Shown piece by piece: positions 7,524 to 17,031 of a stretch of 64,000 nucleotides of DNA (position 1 is its first letter; every line of letters starts with the position of its first letter). The notes under the pieces were generated by a model, which made no database searches, was not told where the DNA came from, and saw nothing but the letters and a program-made list of their open reading frames with translations. This DNA is from Gordonia jacobaea (GTDB lineage Bacteria; Actinomycetota; Actinomycetes; Mycobacteriales; Mycobacteriaceae), in contig NZ_LDTZ01000020.1 of NCBI RefSeq assembly GCF_001186365.1, forward strand, positions 62,001 through 126,000. Reading direction: 5' to 3'. The position numbers and the translations under genes are program-made.

Positions 7524-9230
7524 ATGGCATCGGAGAACCCCGACGGCACCGGCCCGCTGACACCCGACGAATCACCCGTCGTGCCCGCGGCCAACAGTCA
7601 TGCGCATACGCCAGCAGTTGACGCACCGACCTCCGACGTCGAGACACAGCTGACACAGCTCGCCGACGACGAACGCCTCTACTCACGTGAACTCGTCGAG
7701 GTGCTTTTCCACACCAACGCGATCAAGGCGTGCGCCGACTATCGCATGCTGCAAGCCGCAATCCTGCTGTACGAAGAACGCGAGGCCGAATACCTCCAGC
7801 GCATCGACGCTGAAATCGGAACCGGCGAACACGCCGTCCCCGACGGCTGTACCGACCCCGAACAACTCGCCGCGCTCCTGACGCAGAACAACCAGAACCC
7901 GCTGGCCCGCTTCGGCCCCGATGGCCTGACCACAGCCATCGCCGAGCTCGGCGCCACCCTCTGCCTCACACCCGGCCAAGCCAAGAAGATGATCGAGACC
8001 GGCGCAGCCCTGCGCTACCGCATACCCCGAACCGCAGAACTGTTGGCAACCGGCCGTATCGACCTACCCCGCTTCCACGAAGTCGTTGCCCGCACCGACA
8101 ACGTCGACGACGCGCATCTCACCGCGGTCGATACCGCACTCGCCGCAGCAATCAGCGCACGAGAACCCATGTCCATGACCAGGTTTCGCACCATGATCGA
8201 CGCCACCGTCGAACGCGTCGATCCCGACGGCGCCGCCCGCCGCCGCGATACCGCCACCAGCCGCCGCTACCTCCGCATCCGCCCCCACCGCGACGAGCCC
8301 GGTCAGTCCAGAATCGACGGCCAAATCCCTGCCACCGCGGCAGCGATCCTCGATACCCGGCTCGAAGCGATGATCGCCGACATCCACCCCGACGACCCCC
8401 GCACGCACACCCAACAACGCGCCGACGCACTCACCGCCCTCGCGCAGGGCCACCAGACCCTCCCCTGCACCTGCCCCGACTGCGCCACCGTGTCCGATAC
8501 TCCGCGCAGCGACAACGTCGACGACAAGCAGAACCCCGCAACCACAACCGTCACGAACCCGGTCGCAGCAACTCAGAGCTCCACCGCCCTCGCACCCCGG
8601 CCGATGTTCCACATCGTGGTCAACCTCTCGACTCTGCTCGGCCACGACAACAACCCCGCGTTCCTCGACGGCCATGGGCTCATCGACGCCGACACCGCCC
8701 GCCGACTACTCGCCGACGCCACCCGGAACTACATCCATCCCAACCGCGTCACCCCCAACAACAAAGCCGCCTACCGCTATCCCATCCCCGAGAAACTGCG
8801 AGTCCTGGTCAAGGCAGGCGAACTCTGCTGCACTTTCCCCGGCTGCACCAACAAAGTTGCCACCGCCGACGTCGACCATGCCAAGCCGTTCAACCACGGC
8901 AATCCGAAAGCCGGCGGACTCACCGAGCGCACCAACCTGCGCCCCTTGTGCCGCTTCCACCACCGCCACAAAACCTTCGCCGTCGGCTGGCGCGACCATC
9001 AGACACCCATGGGCCGCGCCATCTTCCGGTCCCCGGGCGGCTACCACTTCGTCGGCAACGCGTACAACGGTCGCGACCTCTTCCCCGACCTCGACGAACC
9101 CGATCGCCCAGACCGACGCATCCCCGGACGGCTCGCCTCCGCTCATAGCGCGCGCATCGGACAACACCGCGCCGACACCCGCGCCTGGCGGCTCGCCAAC
9201 GACCCCAACACCGGCGACCCGCCCTTCTGA
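7524..9230 (+). CDS. 13E12-family DUF222 protein with HNH endonuclease domain
   Basis: 568 residues from the ATG at 7524. Roughly residues 40-350 are the DUF222/13E12 domain, common and multi-copy in Mycobacteriales. Residues about 425-480 are an HNH nuclease domain: CCTFPGC supplies two zinc cysteines, then VDHAKPFNHG, TNLRPLCRFHHRHKT. The role is not established; a mobile or damage-response nuclease is likely. The gene is Ala/Thr/Pro-rich and sits inside the cell-wall locus, where M. tuberculosis has none, so a late insertion is plausible. An SOS-like box lies just upstream. The 108 bases between it and aftA contain the aftA promoter. Confidence 0.9.
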   Translation: MASENPDGTGPLTPDESPVVPAANSHAHTPAVDAPTSDVETQLTQLADDERLYSRELVEVLFHTNAIKACADYRMLQAAILLYEEREAEYLQRIDAEIGTGEHAVPDGCTDPEQLAALLTQNNQNPLARFGPDGLTTAIAELGATLCLTPGQAKKMIETGAALRYRIPRTAELLATGRIDLPRFHEVVARTDNVDDAHLTAVDTALAAAISAREPMSMTRFRTMIDATVERVDPDGAARRRDTATSRRYLRIRPHRDEPGQSRIDGQIPATAAAILDTRLEAMIADIHPDDPRTHTQQRADALTALAQGHQTLPCTCPDCATVSDTPRSDNVDDKQNPATTTVTNPVAATQSSTALAPRPMFHIVVNLSTLLGHDNNPAFLDGHGLIDADTARRLLADATRNYIHPNRVTPNNKAAYRYPIPEKLRVLVKAGELCCTFPGCTNKVATADVDHAKPFNHGNPKAGGLTERTNLRPLCRFHHRHKTFAVGWRDHQTPMGRAIFRSPGGYHFVGNAYNGRDLFPDLDEPDRPDRRIPGRLASAHSARIGQHRADTRAWRLANDPNTGDPPF

Positions 9231-9325
9231 CCCACGCCCGCGCGAGCGCCAGCCCCCAGACACGGTCTCGGGGGCCGCGCGCCGTCGAGCTGCGGCGTCC
9301 GGCGTGGGTCAGTACGGCCCCCTGC

Positions 9326-9331
9326 TAGAAA
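9326..9331 (+). promoter_or_regulatory. Possible -10 element of aftA
   Basis: TAGAAA(T) at 9326-9332 in a GC-rich gap ends 7 to 8 bases before the GTG at 9339, the only start that fits the protein. It does not match TANNNT fully in one register. A leaderless or very short leader is possible, as at dprE1 and embC. Confidence 0.3.
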
Positions 9332-9338
9332 TAGACGC

Positions 9339-11336
9339 GTGACGTCAACGCAGAGCCCGACCACCGACGACTCCAGTCCTCAGGTTGCTGCGACCCCTCA
9401 GCGTCGAGCCAATCGCCATGTCCGCACCCTGATCGACCTGGTCATCGCGGTGGTTGTCGGGGCGATCGTGGCATTCGTCGGCCTCAAGGCCATCGACTCG
9501 GTGCAATGGCCCGCGTTCAACTCGTCGAATGTCACCCGCTCGCTGACCACGGCGGGCCAGGTGGTGGCCGTGGCGATCCTGGTGATCGCGGCACTGCTGT
9601 ACCGCTACGGCAAAGCGCGATGGCTGGTCACTCTGCTGTCGGCGGCGGGCATTTCCGGGCTGGTCACCGTCACGCTCGGTATGCCACTCGGGGCGACGCG
9701 CCTTTACCTCTTCGGCCTCTCCGCCGACCAGCAGTTCCGCACCGAGTACCTGACCCGGCTCACCAGCAGTCCGCACCTGGCGGACATGACCTATCTGCAC
9801 CTCGCTCCCTACTATCCGGCTGGATGGTTCTGGGGCGGAGGCCGCTATGCGTCGTTGATGGGTCTGCCCGGGTGGGAGGCGTTCAAACCGTGGGCGATCC
9901 TCTCGATGGCGGTCGCCGCAGCGATCGGAGTAGTGCTCTGGGCTCGCATGGTACGCGCCGACCGCGGCATCGCGACAGCGCTCGCGGTCACCGTGGTGAC
10001 GCTGATGTACGCGGGTCCCGAGCCGTATGCGGCGGTACTGATCATGGTCGGCGTCCCGATGCTGATCCCGATGCTCTACGGCCTGCGCGGTCGCTCACGC
10101 CACGCCGACGGCCCGACCGCCTCGCTCCGCTCCGGCACGAGCTGGGCGGCGGTAGTGGCGACCGGCCTCTTCCTCGGTCTGAGCGCAACCTTCTACACGC
10201 TCTACACGGGACTGTTCGCGGGCGTCGCGATCCTGATGGCATTGGCGCTCATCGTTCACGGCTGGGTCAACGCCTCCAACAAAGCGCTACCCAGCGACGA
10301 AGTATCGAAAATTCGACGCGGCGTCGTGCTGGCGGTAGTCGGGCGGCTGGTGGTGATGGGCGTCATCTCCGGCCTCATCGCATTGACCGTGTGGGCGCCC
10401 TATCTCCTGGCTCGAGCGCGCAGTGAGCCCACGAGTGGCGGCACCGCCGAACACTATCTGCCAGAACGTGGTTCGTTCTTGCCGTGGCCGATGTTCCACC
10501 TCAGCCTCGTCGGTGCGATCACATTCATCGGACTCATCTGGATTCTGCTCCGGTTCCGTCAACGCACCATCGCCGCAGCCCTGGGCATCACGGTCGTCGG
10601 CATCTACCTGATGAGTCTGCTCTCGATGCTGGTCACCGCCGCGGGTACGACGCTGCTCGGTTTCCGACTCGAACCCATCCTCGTCGCGGTGCTCGCGGCG
10701 GCCGGAGTGTTCGGAGTCGTCGAGCTCGCCCACTGGGCAGTCGGCAGGTTCGGTGACGTGCGCGTCGTGGTCGGCGTACTCGCAGCGCTCGCGGCAATCG
10801 CTGTGGCACAGAGCATTCCGGCCTATCTCTCCAACGAGATCACGACCGCCTACACCGACACCGACGGCTATGGAGACCGCGCCGACAAGCGACCACCCGG
10901 CGCCGAGTCGTACTACCCGCAGATCGACAAGCTCATCGGCGAGAAGACCGGACGCCCGGCCACCGACAACGTCGTACTCACCGCGGACTACGGATTCCTC
11001 TCCGTCTATCCGTACTGGGGCTTCCAAGGGCTCACCTCGCACTACGCAAACCCGTTGGCGGAGTTCGACAAACGAGCAGCCACGATCGAGACCTGGTCCA
11101 AGGCGACATCGGCCGACGACTTCGTCCGCCAACTCGACGCCGCGCCATGGACACCGCCGAACGTCTTCTTGTTCCGCTACTCTGCGGACGGCTACGCACT
11201 GCGCCTCGCCGCAGACGTCTACCCGAACGATCCAAACGTCAAGCGCTACACGGTGACCTTCGACCCGAACCTCTTCAACGACCCACGTTTCGAGGTCACC
11301 GACGTCGGACCATTCGTCCTTGTGGTGCGCAAGTGA
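9339..11336 (+). CDS. aftA: Galactan 5-O-arabinofuranosyltransferase AftA
   Basis: Integral-membrane GT-C glycosyltransferase (family GT85) that puts the first arabinose residues on the galactan chain, using decaprenylphosphoryl-arabinose. It has 665 residues, near the mycobacterial length of about 640. About ten hydrophobic segments occupy residues 25-520 (for example IDLVIAVVVGAIVAFVGLKA). The periplasmic C-terminal domain holds NVVLTADYGFLSVYPYWGFQ and SHYANPLAEFDKRAA. The order dprE1-dprE2-aftA-emb is the conserved mycolata order, although unrelated genes break it here on both sides. The stop codon overlaps the start of the next gene by four bases (GTGA, 11333-11336). Confidence 0.93.
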   Translation: MTSTQSPTTDDSSPQVAATPQRRANRHVRTLIDLVIAVVVGAIVAFVGLKAIDSVQWPAFNSSNVTRSLTTAGQVVAVAILVIAALLYRYGKARWLVTLLSAAGISGLVTVTLGMPLGATRLYLFGLSADQQFRTEYLTRLTSSPHLADMTYLHLAPYYPAGWFWGGGRYASLMGLPGWEAFKPWAILSMAVAAAIGVVLWARMVRADRGIATALAVTVVTLMYAGPEPYAAVLIMVGVPMLIPMLYGLRGRSRHADGPTASLRSGTSWAAVVATGLFLGLSATFYTLYTGLFAGVAILMALALIVHGWVNASNKALPSDEVSKIRRGVVLAVVGRLVVMGVISGLIALTVWAPYLLARARSEPTSGGTAEHYLPERGSFLPWPMFHLSLVGAITFIGLIWILLRFRQRTIAAALGITVVGIYLMSLLSMLVTAAGTTLLGFRLEPILVAVLAAAGVFGVVELAHWAVGRFGDVRVVVGVLAALAAIAVAQSIPAYLSNEITTAYTDTDGYGDRADKRPPGAESYYPQIDKLIGEKTGRPATDNVVLTADYGFLSVYPYWGFQGLTSHYANPLAEFDKRAATIETWSKATSADDFVRQLDAAPWTPPNVFLFRYSADGYALRLAADVYPNDPNVKRYTVTFDPNLFNDPRFEVTDVGPFVLVVRK

Positions 11337-12085
11337 GCTCCTTCGAGATCACCGAGGTCGGCGCCGCGTCGTCGACGGCGTATCTGGTGCACACGGCCGC
11401 GGTGAATTGGGTTCTGCTGCGCGATGATTCGCGCATCACGCTGATCGACGGTGGATATCCGGGCAACGCCGACGACGTGGTGGCCTCGATCGAATCGATC
11501 GGCGCACACCCCACCGACATCAGAGCAGCACTGCTCACCCACGCTCACGTCGACCACATCGGAGGACTCGCGAAGCTGGTGGACCGCTTCGGCTTCCCGG
11601 TCTTCGTCGACCCCGCCGAAGTGGCACACGCACACCGCGACCTCCTGCAGCAGGCGGGCCCACTCGACATCGCTGCGGTCGCGTGGCAGCCACGCGCGTG
11701 GCGGTGGCTGGCGCTGGTCACACCTCTCGGCGTGCTCAACCGGGCCGGAATCGCCACCGCGCAACCCTTTTCGACCGACGGCACCCTTGACCTTCCCGGG
11801 CGACCACGGCCGGTCATTGCTCACGGCCACACGGATGGGCACAGCGCCTTCCTCGTCGCCGACGGCGCGGTACTCGTCTCGGGCGACGCTCTGATCAGTG
11901 GCCACCCGCTCTCCGGACACGAAGGGCCGCAGCTACTCCCGCGCTTCTTCAACCACGACGCTGCCGCGACCCGACGCAGCGTCGAATCGTTCACCGACCT
12001 CGACGCGACAGTGCTCTTCCCGGGACACGGACGTCGCCTCGACGGCCCAGTCGCCGAGCTGGCCCGAGAAGCCCTGGCTCGATAA
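11333..12085 (+). CDS. Metallo-beta-lactamase-fold hydrolase
   Basis: 250 residues from the GTG at 11333, which overlaps the aftA stop codon, so translation is probably coupled. The zinc-binding HXHXDH motif is THAHVDHIGG near residue 64. Further ligands lie in AHGHTDGHSAF, in the Asp of VSGDALI and in FPGHGRR at the C-terminus. This is the glyoxalase II/MBL-hydrolase layout. Substrate is unknown. Coupling to aftA is not found in M. tuberculosis and may only mark a shared promoter. Confidence 0.88.
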   Translation: MSSFEITEVGAASSTAYLVHTAAVNWVLLRDDSRITLIDGGYPGNADDVVASIESIGAHPTDIRAALLTHAHVDHIGGLAKLVDRFGFPVFVDPAEVAHAHRDLLQQAGPLDIAAVAWQPRAWRWLALVTPLGVLNRAGIATAQPFSTDGTLDLPGRPRPVIAHGHTDGHSAFLVADGAVLVSGDALISGHPLSGHEGPQLLPRFFNHDAAATRRSVESFTDLDATVLFPGHGRRLDGPVAELAREALAR

Positions 12086-12152
12086 CACCCGACACGACAA
12101 GCCTCGGCACGATGAACCCAGCGCGAAAACTGCCGCCGCGCTGAAGAATCCG

Positions 12153-13013
12153 TCAGGAGCGGTCGATAGTCCCGTGGCCGCGTTGGCGTCGAACACCCGA
12201 CAGCAGCGTCGCGGACTCTTGCGCGCCGGCGGCCTCGGACAGCGAACGCCCATGAGCGGCAAGCACTTCGCGCGTATCCGAAAGCTCACAGTCCCACCCG
12301 GCGGCGTCGACGTGCTGAGCGACGTCAACATCGCTGCGCCACAACTTCCGCACATCAGCGAACGGGTCAGCAGCAGAATCGTCGACAACCGACGACGCGG
12401 CGCGGCGCACGGTCACCCCGATCCGTGAGCCGGACTCGGATGCCGCGGTGATGCCCTCGATCACGCGCAGACCGAGCCCGTCGGGTAGGTACACGAACAG
12501 CCCCTCGGCGAGCCACGCCGACGGCAGGTCGGCCCGAAAACCCTTGCCCTGCAGGGCGCGCAGCCAGTCGTCGGCCAGATCGGAAGCCACCACACGACGT
12601 TCGACGGTCGGAGCAAGACCCGACTGCGCGACGAGATCCTCCTTGACCTCGACCACCGACGGCCTGTCGACCTCGAAAAGCTTTGCTCCCGAACCGAAAT
12701 CGAGTCGAAATCCCCGACCGTCCAGCCCCGACCCGAGAATCACGAACTGCGTGATGCCGGCGGCGACTGCGGCCGCGAACACCTCGTCGAGAAACACCGT
12801 GCGCGCGACGATCCAGTCGTACATCGCTCGGATCTTGGCCGAACCACGTTCATCGGTGCCATCATCTCCGCCGAACTCGGAGCCGCGGGGCCGGATTCGC
12901 GCAATCGCCTCGGCCAGCGGGTCGTCGAACAATGCGTCGTCCCTCGACGATTCGGCGGCTCGCGCCCACGCGACACCCAGCGCCGTCAGTCCGAGATCGT
13001 CGAGATCGGCCAT
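12153..13013 (-). CDS. Class I SAM-dependent methyltransferase (TIGR00027-type)
   Basis: 286 residues from the ATG at 13013 (MADLDDLGLTALGVAWARAAES). The family hallmark is the N-terminal helix with RAAES, then RTVFLDEVF, QFVILGSGLDGRGFRLD as the SAM-binding loop, and LFEVDRP. Mycobacteria carry many paralogues of this putative O-methyltransferase/LCM-like family with unknown substrates. Its start overlaps the last base of the aroQ stop (TGATG), so the two genes form a coupled pair transcribed away from embC. It converges with the metallo-beta-lactamase gene. Confidence 0.85.
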   Translation of the reverse strand: MADLDDLGLTALGVAWARAAESSRDDALFDDPLAEAIARIRPRGSEFGGDDGTDERGSAKIRAMYDWIVARTVFLDEVFAAAVAAGITQFVILGSGLDGRGFRLDFGSGAKLFEVDRPSVVEVKEDLVAQSGLAPTVERRVVASDLADDWLRALQGKGFRADLPSAWLAEGLFVYLPDGLGLRVIEGITAASESGSRIGVTVRRAASSVVDDSAADPFADVRKLWRSDVDVAQHVDAAGWDCELSDTREVLAAHGRSLSEAAGAQESATLLSGVRRQRGHGTIDRS

Positions 13014-13474
13014 CAGCCCAGGACCTCCACGAGGCGTCGAATCGCGAACTCGTAGCCGCGGATGCCGTAACCGATGATCACACCCGAGGCCAGCGGCGAC
13101 ACGAACGAGTGGTGTCGGAACTCCTCCCGCTTGTGCACATTGCTGATGTGCACCTCCATGATCGGAACGTCGGGGATCACAAGCGCATCCGCGAGCGCGA
13201 CTGAGGTGTGCGTCCACGCGGCCGGGTTGATGACGATCCCGCTGATGTTGCCGCGCGCCTCGTGCAGCCAGTCGATCATCTCGCCCTCGTGGTTGGTCTG
13301 CGCCGCACGCAGGCCGTAGCCGAGTTCACCAGCGGTGCGTTCGGCGAGTTCGACGACGTCGGCAAGCGTCGCCGAGCCGTACACCTCGGGCTGTCGAATC
13401 CCGAGCGTGTTCAGGTTGGGCCCGTTCAGCAGCAGGATCGGCAGCGGTTCGGTATCCGTGGCGTCGGTCGACAT
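13013..13474 (-). CDS. aroQ: Type II 3-dehydroquinate dehydratase
   Basis: Third step of the shikimate pathway: dehydrates 3-dehydroquinate to 3-dehydroshikimate, as a cytoplasmic dodecamer in known members. 153 residues from the ATG at 13474. Signature motifs are LLLNGPNLNTLGIRQPEVYG with the catalytic Tyr at its end, INPAAWTHTSVALADAL, and EVHISN with the catalytic His region. Family members usually read NPGA where this one has NPAA. Away from other shikimate genes, its place beside embC is unusual. Its start is 128 bases from the embC start on the other strand. Confidence 0.95.
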   Translation of the reverse strand: MSTDATDTEPLPILLLNGPNLNTLGIRQPEVYGSATLADVVELAERTAGELGYGLRAAQTNHEGEMIDWLHEARGNISGIVINPAAWTHTSVALADALVIPDVPIMEVHISNVHKREEFRHHSFVSPLASGVIIGYGIRGYEFAIRRLVEVLG

Positions 13475-13588
13475 GGTTGCAAGCCTATCCACCGGCACCG
13501 GGCCCGCGTCCATACTCTCCGGCGTCCACACCCACGAGCCCGTCAGACCCACGAGCGACCGAGAGTTCGCGACGTCGCATCCGGCCGT

Positions 13589-13594
13589 TAGGAT
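13589..13594 (+). promoter_or_regulatory. -10 element TAGGAT of embC
   Basis: TAGGAT matches TANNNT and ends 9 bases before the GTG at 13603, the same distance as at dprE1 and embA. There is no Shine-Dalgarno sequence, so a leaderless transcript is likely. The site lies in the aroQ-embC divergent gap. Confidence 0.5.
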
Positions 13595-13602
13595 CACTGC
13601 TT

Positions 13603-16600
13603 GTGCAATCGCAGACCGTGAGACGAGCGAAACTCATCGCCATCGTCACCGGCCTGCTCGGAGTAGTCCTCGCGCTGGCCACGCCATTGATGCCGGTCAA
13701 GCAGACCACGGCGGAGATCAACTGGCCCTCCACCGGCAGCGTCGGATCCAGCGAGATCGGGTCGGTCTCGGCACCCCTCATTTCCTATGTCCCGATCGAC
13801 CTCGACGTCTCGGTTCCGTGTTCGGCAGCCGAGCGGCTCGGCACCGACGATTCGGTCTTGCTGTCGACGACCCCCAAGCAGGCTGCCAAGTCGGCCGAGC
13901 GCGGCCTGTTCATCCGCCGCACCGGCAACCCTGCCGACTCTCCGGACAAGCAGAGCATCGAAGTCGTCGTCCGTAACGTGCCACTCGTCTCGGCCACGCT
14001 TGCCGACATGCGCTCGCAGGGGTGCCGCGACATCGTCGTCCACGCCGATTCCGAAGCCGTGACCGCCGAGTTCGTCGGCATGACCGCACCCGCCGACTCT
14101 TCCGAATCCGGCAACACCACGCTGATGGGGACCACCAAGGGACGCGAGTCGCAGAGTTACAGCTCCGACCAGCGCCCACAGGTGACAGGACTGTTCACCG
14201 ACCTGTCCGGAGCGGCGTCGGAACTGCCCGGTCTACGCGCACACGTGACCATCGACTCGCGCTATTCGACGGCCCCGACAATCCTGAAATGGCTCGTCCT
14301 GATCGTCGGCATCGTGTGCACGCTGCTGTCGCTGTCGGCACTTGCCGTTCTCGATTCGACGGACGGCCGCAAGCACCGTCGAATCTTCCCTGCGAAGTGG
14401 TGGCGACTCAACGCACGCGACTATGTGGTGATCGGCGCCCTGATCGTCTGGCATTTCATCGGACCCAACACGTCCGACGACGGCTACCTGCTGACGATGT
14501 CGCGGGTGGCACAGAACAGTGAGTACACGGCCAACTACTTCCGTTGGTTCGGTGCACCCGAGGCGCCCTTCGGCTGGTACTACGAGGTCTTCGGCCTGAT
14601 GAGCCACATCTCGCTCGCCAGCCCGTGGGTGCGTATACCGGCTCTGCTGTGCGGTATCGCGTCGTGGTTGATCGTCAGCCACGAGGTGCTGCCACGGCTC
14701 GGCCGTGCCGCGATCAGCCGACCGGTCGTCGGCTGGACGGCAGCCTTCGTCTTCCTCGCGTCGTGGTTCCCTTTCGACAACGGCCTGCGACCGGAGCCGA
14801 TCATCGCGCTGGGCGCGCTACTGACCTGGTGTTCGGTCGAACGCGCAATCGCGACCGGACGGATCCTGCCCGCCGCGATCGCGTGTCTCATCGGCGCGTT
14901 CAGTCTCGCCGCCGGCCCAACGGGCCTACTCGCCGTCGCCGCGCTCATCGCGGGAGCGAGACCGATCATCTTGGCCCTGATCAAACGTGCTCGGGCGATC
15001 GGCGGCGGATTCTGGTCGTACGCAGCACTGCTCGCACCGGTTCTCGCCTCCGGTACGTTCGTCATCTTCGTCGTCTTCTCGAACCTGACCCTGCGCGCGT
15101 TCTCCGACTCGTCGAAGATGAAGACCGCACTGGGGCCGTCGGCGCACTGGTACAACGAGATCGATCGGTACTCGTCGCTGTTCGCGTTCTCTGCCGACGG
15201 TTCGATCGCACGACGCTTCGCCGTCCTCGCGATGATCCTGGGCATGGTGGTCTCGGCAGCGGTACTGATCCGCAAGTCGCGCATCCCCGGCACGGCCGTC
15301 GGCCCTGCTCGACGCATCGTAGGCATCACATTCGCATCGCTGGTCTTCCTGATGTTCACGCCGACCAAGTGGACGCACCACTTCGGCGTGTTCGCCGGAC
15401 TCGCCGCGGCATTGGCTGCCATCGCCGCCATCGCCGCGAGCAACAAGGCCATGCATTCACGGCGCAACCGCACACTCTTCGCCGCACTCGTGCTCTTCAT
15501 CGCGGGTCTGGCGTTCACGGCACCCAACTCGTATTACTACGCGTCGGCGTGGGGCATGCCGTGGGGCGTCGGCCAGGTCAGCTTCGGATTCTCGGTGAGC
15601 AATGCGCTGCTCTACGTCTCGCTGCTGCTGTTGTTGGTCGCGCTGTGGTTCCACTTCCGCGAACCGTTCACCGGAACCGACCCCCAGGACACGACGCTCG
15701 AAGAGACCGACACCGGACAGCGCTGGTATCGCAGGGCGATCGACTCCGTCGCGGGTGCACCGCTCGCATATGTGGCCGCCGCCGTGGTGATCTTCGAACT
15801 CGTCACCGCGGGATTCGCAGCGGTCAACCAGTCGTCGTCGTTCTCGGTTCCGCGGTCGAACATCGAGGCTCTCGCGGGCAAACAGTGCGGCATGGCCGAC
15901 AAGGTGTGGGTGGAACGCAACCCCAACGACCACATGCTCTCGCCCGTCGACCCGACCCTGACCGACCCCCTCGCGGGTCCGTCGACCGTGGACCCGAACG
16001 CATCCCGGCCGCCGACAACCGGATTCACGTCGAACAGCGTTCCCGAAGACCTCACCACGCAGGCGAGCGCGGGTTCGCTCGGCGTGCTCGCAGGCAACGC
16101 GACGTCGACCAACGACGTCCTCACCGCCAACAGCGGCGGAACCGGCGGTGGAGAACTCTCGACGGCCGGGGTCAACGGCAGCCGCGCACGTCTGCCGTTC
16201 ATGCTCGACCCGGCCCGCACACCTGTCGAGGGCAGCTACTCGACGACCGATCAGGTTCCCGCGCGTCTGACCTCCGGCTGGTACGCACTGCCTCGCGACT
16301 ACAAGAAGCAGCCGTTGCTGACCTTCTCGGTCGCCGGACGCTACGACAATCCGAACCTCTTGCTGGAGTACACAACCGACCCCGTCGGGTCGTCGACCCG
16401 CGACGCCGACCTCAAGCCGACCGGCGAGACCGAGATGATCGACCCGGGGCCGCAACCGTCGTGGCGCAACGTCCGCATCACCACGTCGTCACTCCCCGAC
16501 GACCTCACCGCGGTGCGGATCGTCGCCAACGACGACAATCTCTCGGCGGATCGGTTCATCGTGGTGACCCCACCGCGACTGCCCCACATGGAGACGCTGC

Positions 16601-16968
16601 AAGAGGTCGTCGGAAGCGAAGACCCGGTACACGTCGACTGGACGTCGGGTCTGGTCTTCCCCTGCCAGCGGCCGTTCACCCATCACTACGGCGTCGCGGA
16701 GATCCCGAAGTGGCGCATCAGGCCCGGCGCCGACCTCGCCGCGGCCGTCTCGGCGTGGCAGGACTCCTATGGTGGCGGTCCGCTGGGGTGGCTCGAGGTG
16801 TCGCAGCAGCCCGAGACCGTCGCGACCTACCTGCAGGGCGACATCGGCCGGGATTGGGGAGCTCTCGAGCGCTACGAGCCCTACGGAGACGTGACGACCC
16901 TCGCTCCCATCACCACGGGCACCGCAACGCGCAGCGGGTTGTGGAGCCCGGCCCCGATCAGGCACTGA
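13603..16968 (+). CDS. embC: Arabinosyltransferase EmbC-like
   Basis: GT-C membrane arabinosyltransferase (family GT53) using decaprenylphosphoryl-arabinose. 1121 residues. About thirteen membrane helices lie in the N-terminal 700 residues, then a periplasmic carbohydrate-binding C-terminal half. The catalytic Asp pair is 292-293 in NTSDDGY. FTPTKWTHHFG is the conserved loop. A cysteine pair lies in KQCGMAD and FPCQRP. Met333 sits where ethambutol-resistance Met306 lies in M. tuberculosis EmbB. I call it embC by gene order; whether it serves lipoarabinomannan or arabinogalactan is not decided by sequence. The start is the GTG at 13603. An upstream extension to 13477 would be Pro-rich and would run into the aroQ promoter. 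Confidence 0.9.
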   Translation: MQSQTVRRAKLIAIVTGLLGVVLALATPLMPVKQTTAEINWPSTGSVGSSEIGSVSAPLISYVPIDLDVSVPCSAAERLGTDDSVLLSTTPKQAAKSAERGLFIRRTGNPADSPDKQSIEVVVRNVPLVSATLADMRSQGCRDIVVHADSEAVTAEFVGMTAPADSSESGNTTLMGTTKGRESQSYSSDQRPQVTGLFTDLSGAASELPGLRAHVTIDSRYSTAPTILKWLVLIVGIVCTLLSLSALAVLDSTDGRKHRRIFPAKWWRLNARDYVVIGALIVWHFIGPNTSDDGYLLTMSRVAQNSEYTANYFRWFGAPEAPFGWYYEVFGLMSHISLASPWVRIPALLCGIASWLIVSHEVLPRLGRAAISRPVVGWTAAFVFLASWFPFDNGLRPEPIIALGALLTWCSVERAIATGRILPAAIACLIGAFSLAAGPTGLLAVAALIAGARPIILALIKRARAIGGGFWSYAALLAPVLASGTFVIFVVFSNLTLRAFSDSSKMKTALGPSAHWYNEIDRYSSLFAFSADGSIARRFAVLAMILGMVVSAAVLIRKSRIPGTAVGPARRIVGITFASLVFLMFTPTKWTHHFGVFAGLAAALAAIAAIAASNKAMHSRRNRTLFAALVLFIAGLAFTAPNSYYYASAWGMPWGVGQVSFGFSVSNALLYVSLLLLLVALWFHFREPFTGTDPQDTTLEETDTGQRWYRRAIDSVAGAPLAYVAAAVVIFELVTAGFAAVNQSSSFSVPRSNIEALAGKQCGMADKVWVERNPNDHMLSPVDPTLTDPLAGPSTVDPNASRPPTTGFTSNSVPEDLTTQASAGSLGVLAGNATSTNDVLTANSGGTGGGELSTAGVNGSRARLPFMLDPARTPVEGSYSTTDQVPARLTSGWYALPRDYKKQPLLTFSVAGRYDNPNLLLEYTTDPVGSSTRDADLKPTGETEMIDPGPQPSWRNVRITTSSLPDDLTAVRIVANDDNLSADRFIVVTPPRLPHMETLQEVVGSEDPVHVDWTSGLVFPCQRPFTHHYGVAEIPKWRIRPGADLAAAVSAWQDSYGGGPLGWLEVSQQPETVATYLQGDIGRDWGALERYEPYGDVTTLAPITTGTATRSGLWSPAPIRH

Positions 16969-17017
16969 CCCGCAACCGCTGATCGCGGCACCGGGCGGGC
17001 GGCGCGACGTAATCGCC

Positions 17018-17023
17018 TAACAT
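17018..17023 (+). promoter_or_regulatory. -10 element TAACAT of embA
   Basis: TAACAT matches TANNNT and its last base is 9 bases before the GTG at 17032. This supports a separate embA promoter inside the emb cluster and selects 17032 over the GTG at 17026. In M. tuberculosis embA also has its own promoter. Confidence 0.5.
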
Positions 17024-17031
17024 CAGTGACC

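Noticed and set aside
13477-13602. N-terminal Pro-rich extension of EmbC
   Set aside because: It would overlap the aroQ promoter region and precede the -10 element; Emb proteins start shortly before the first membrane helix.
14544-16982. An 812-residue plus-strand frame inside embC
   Set aside because: Shifted frame of embC; very Arg/Gly-rich translation with no domain.
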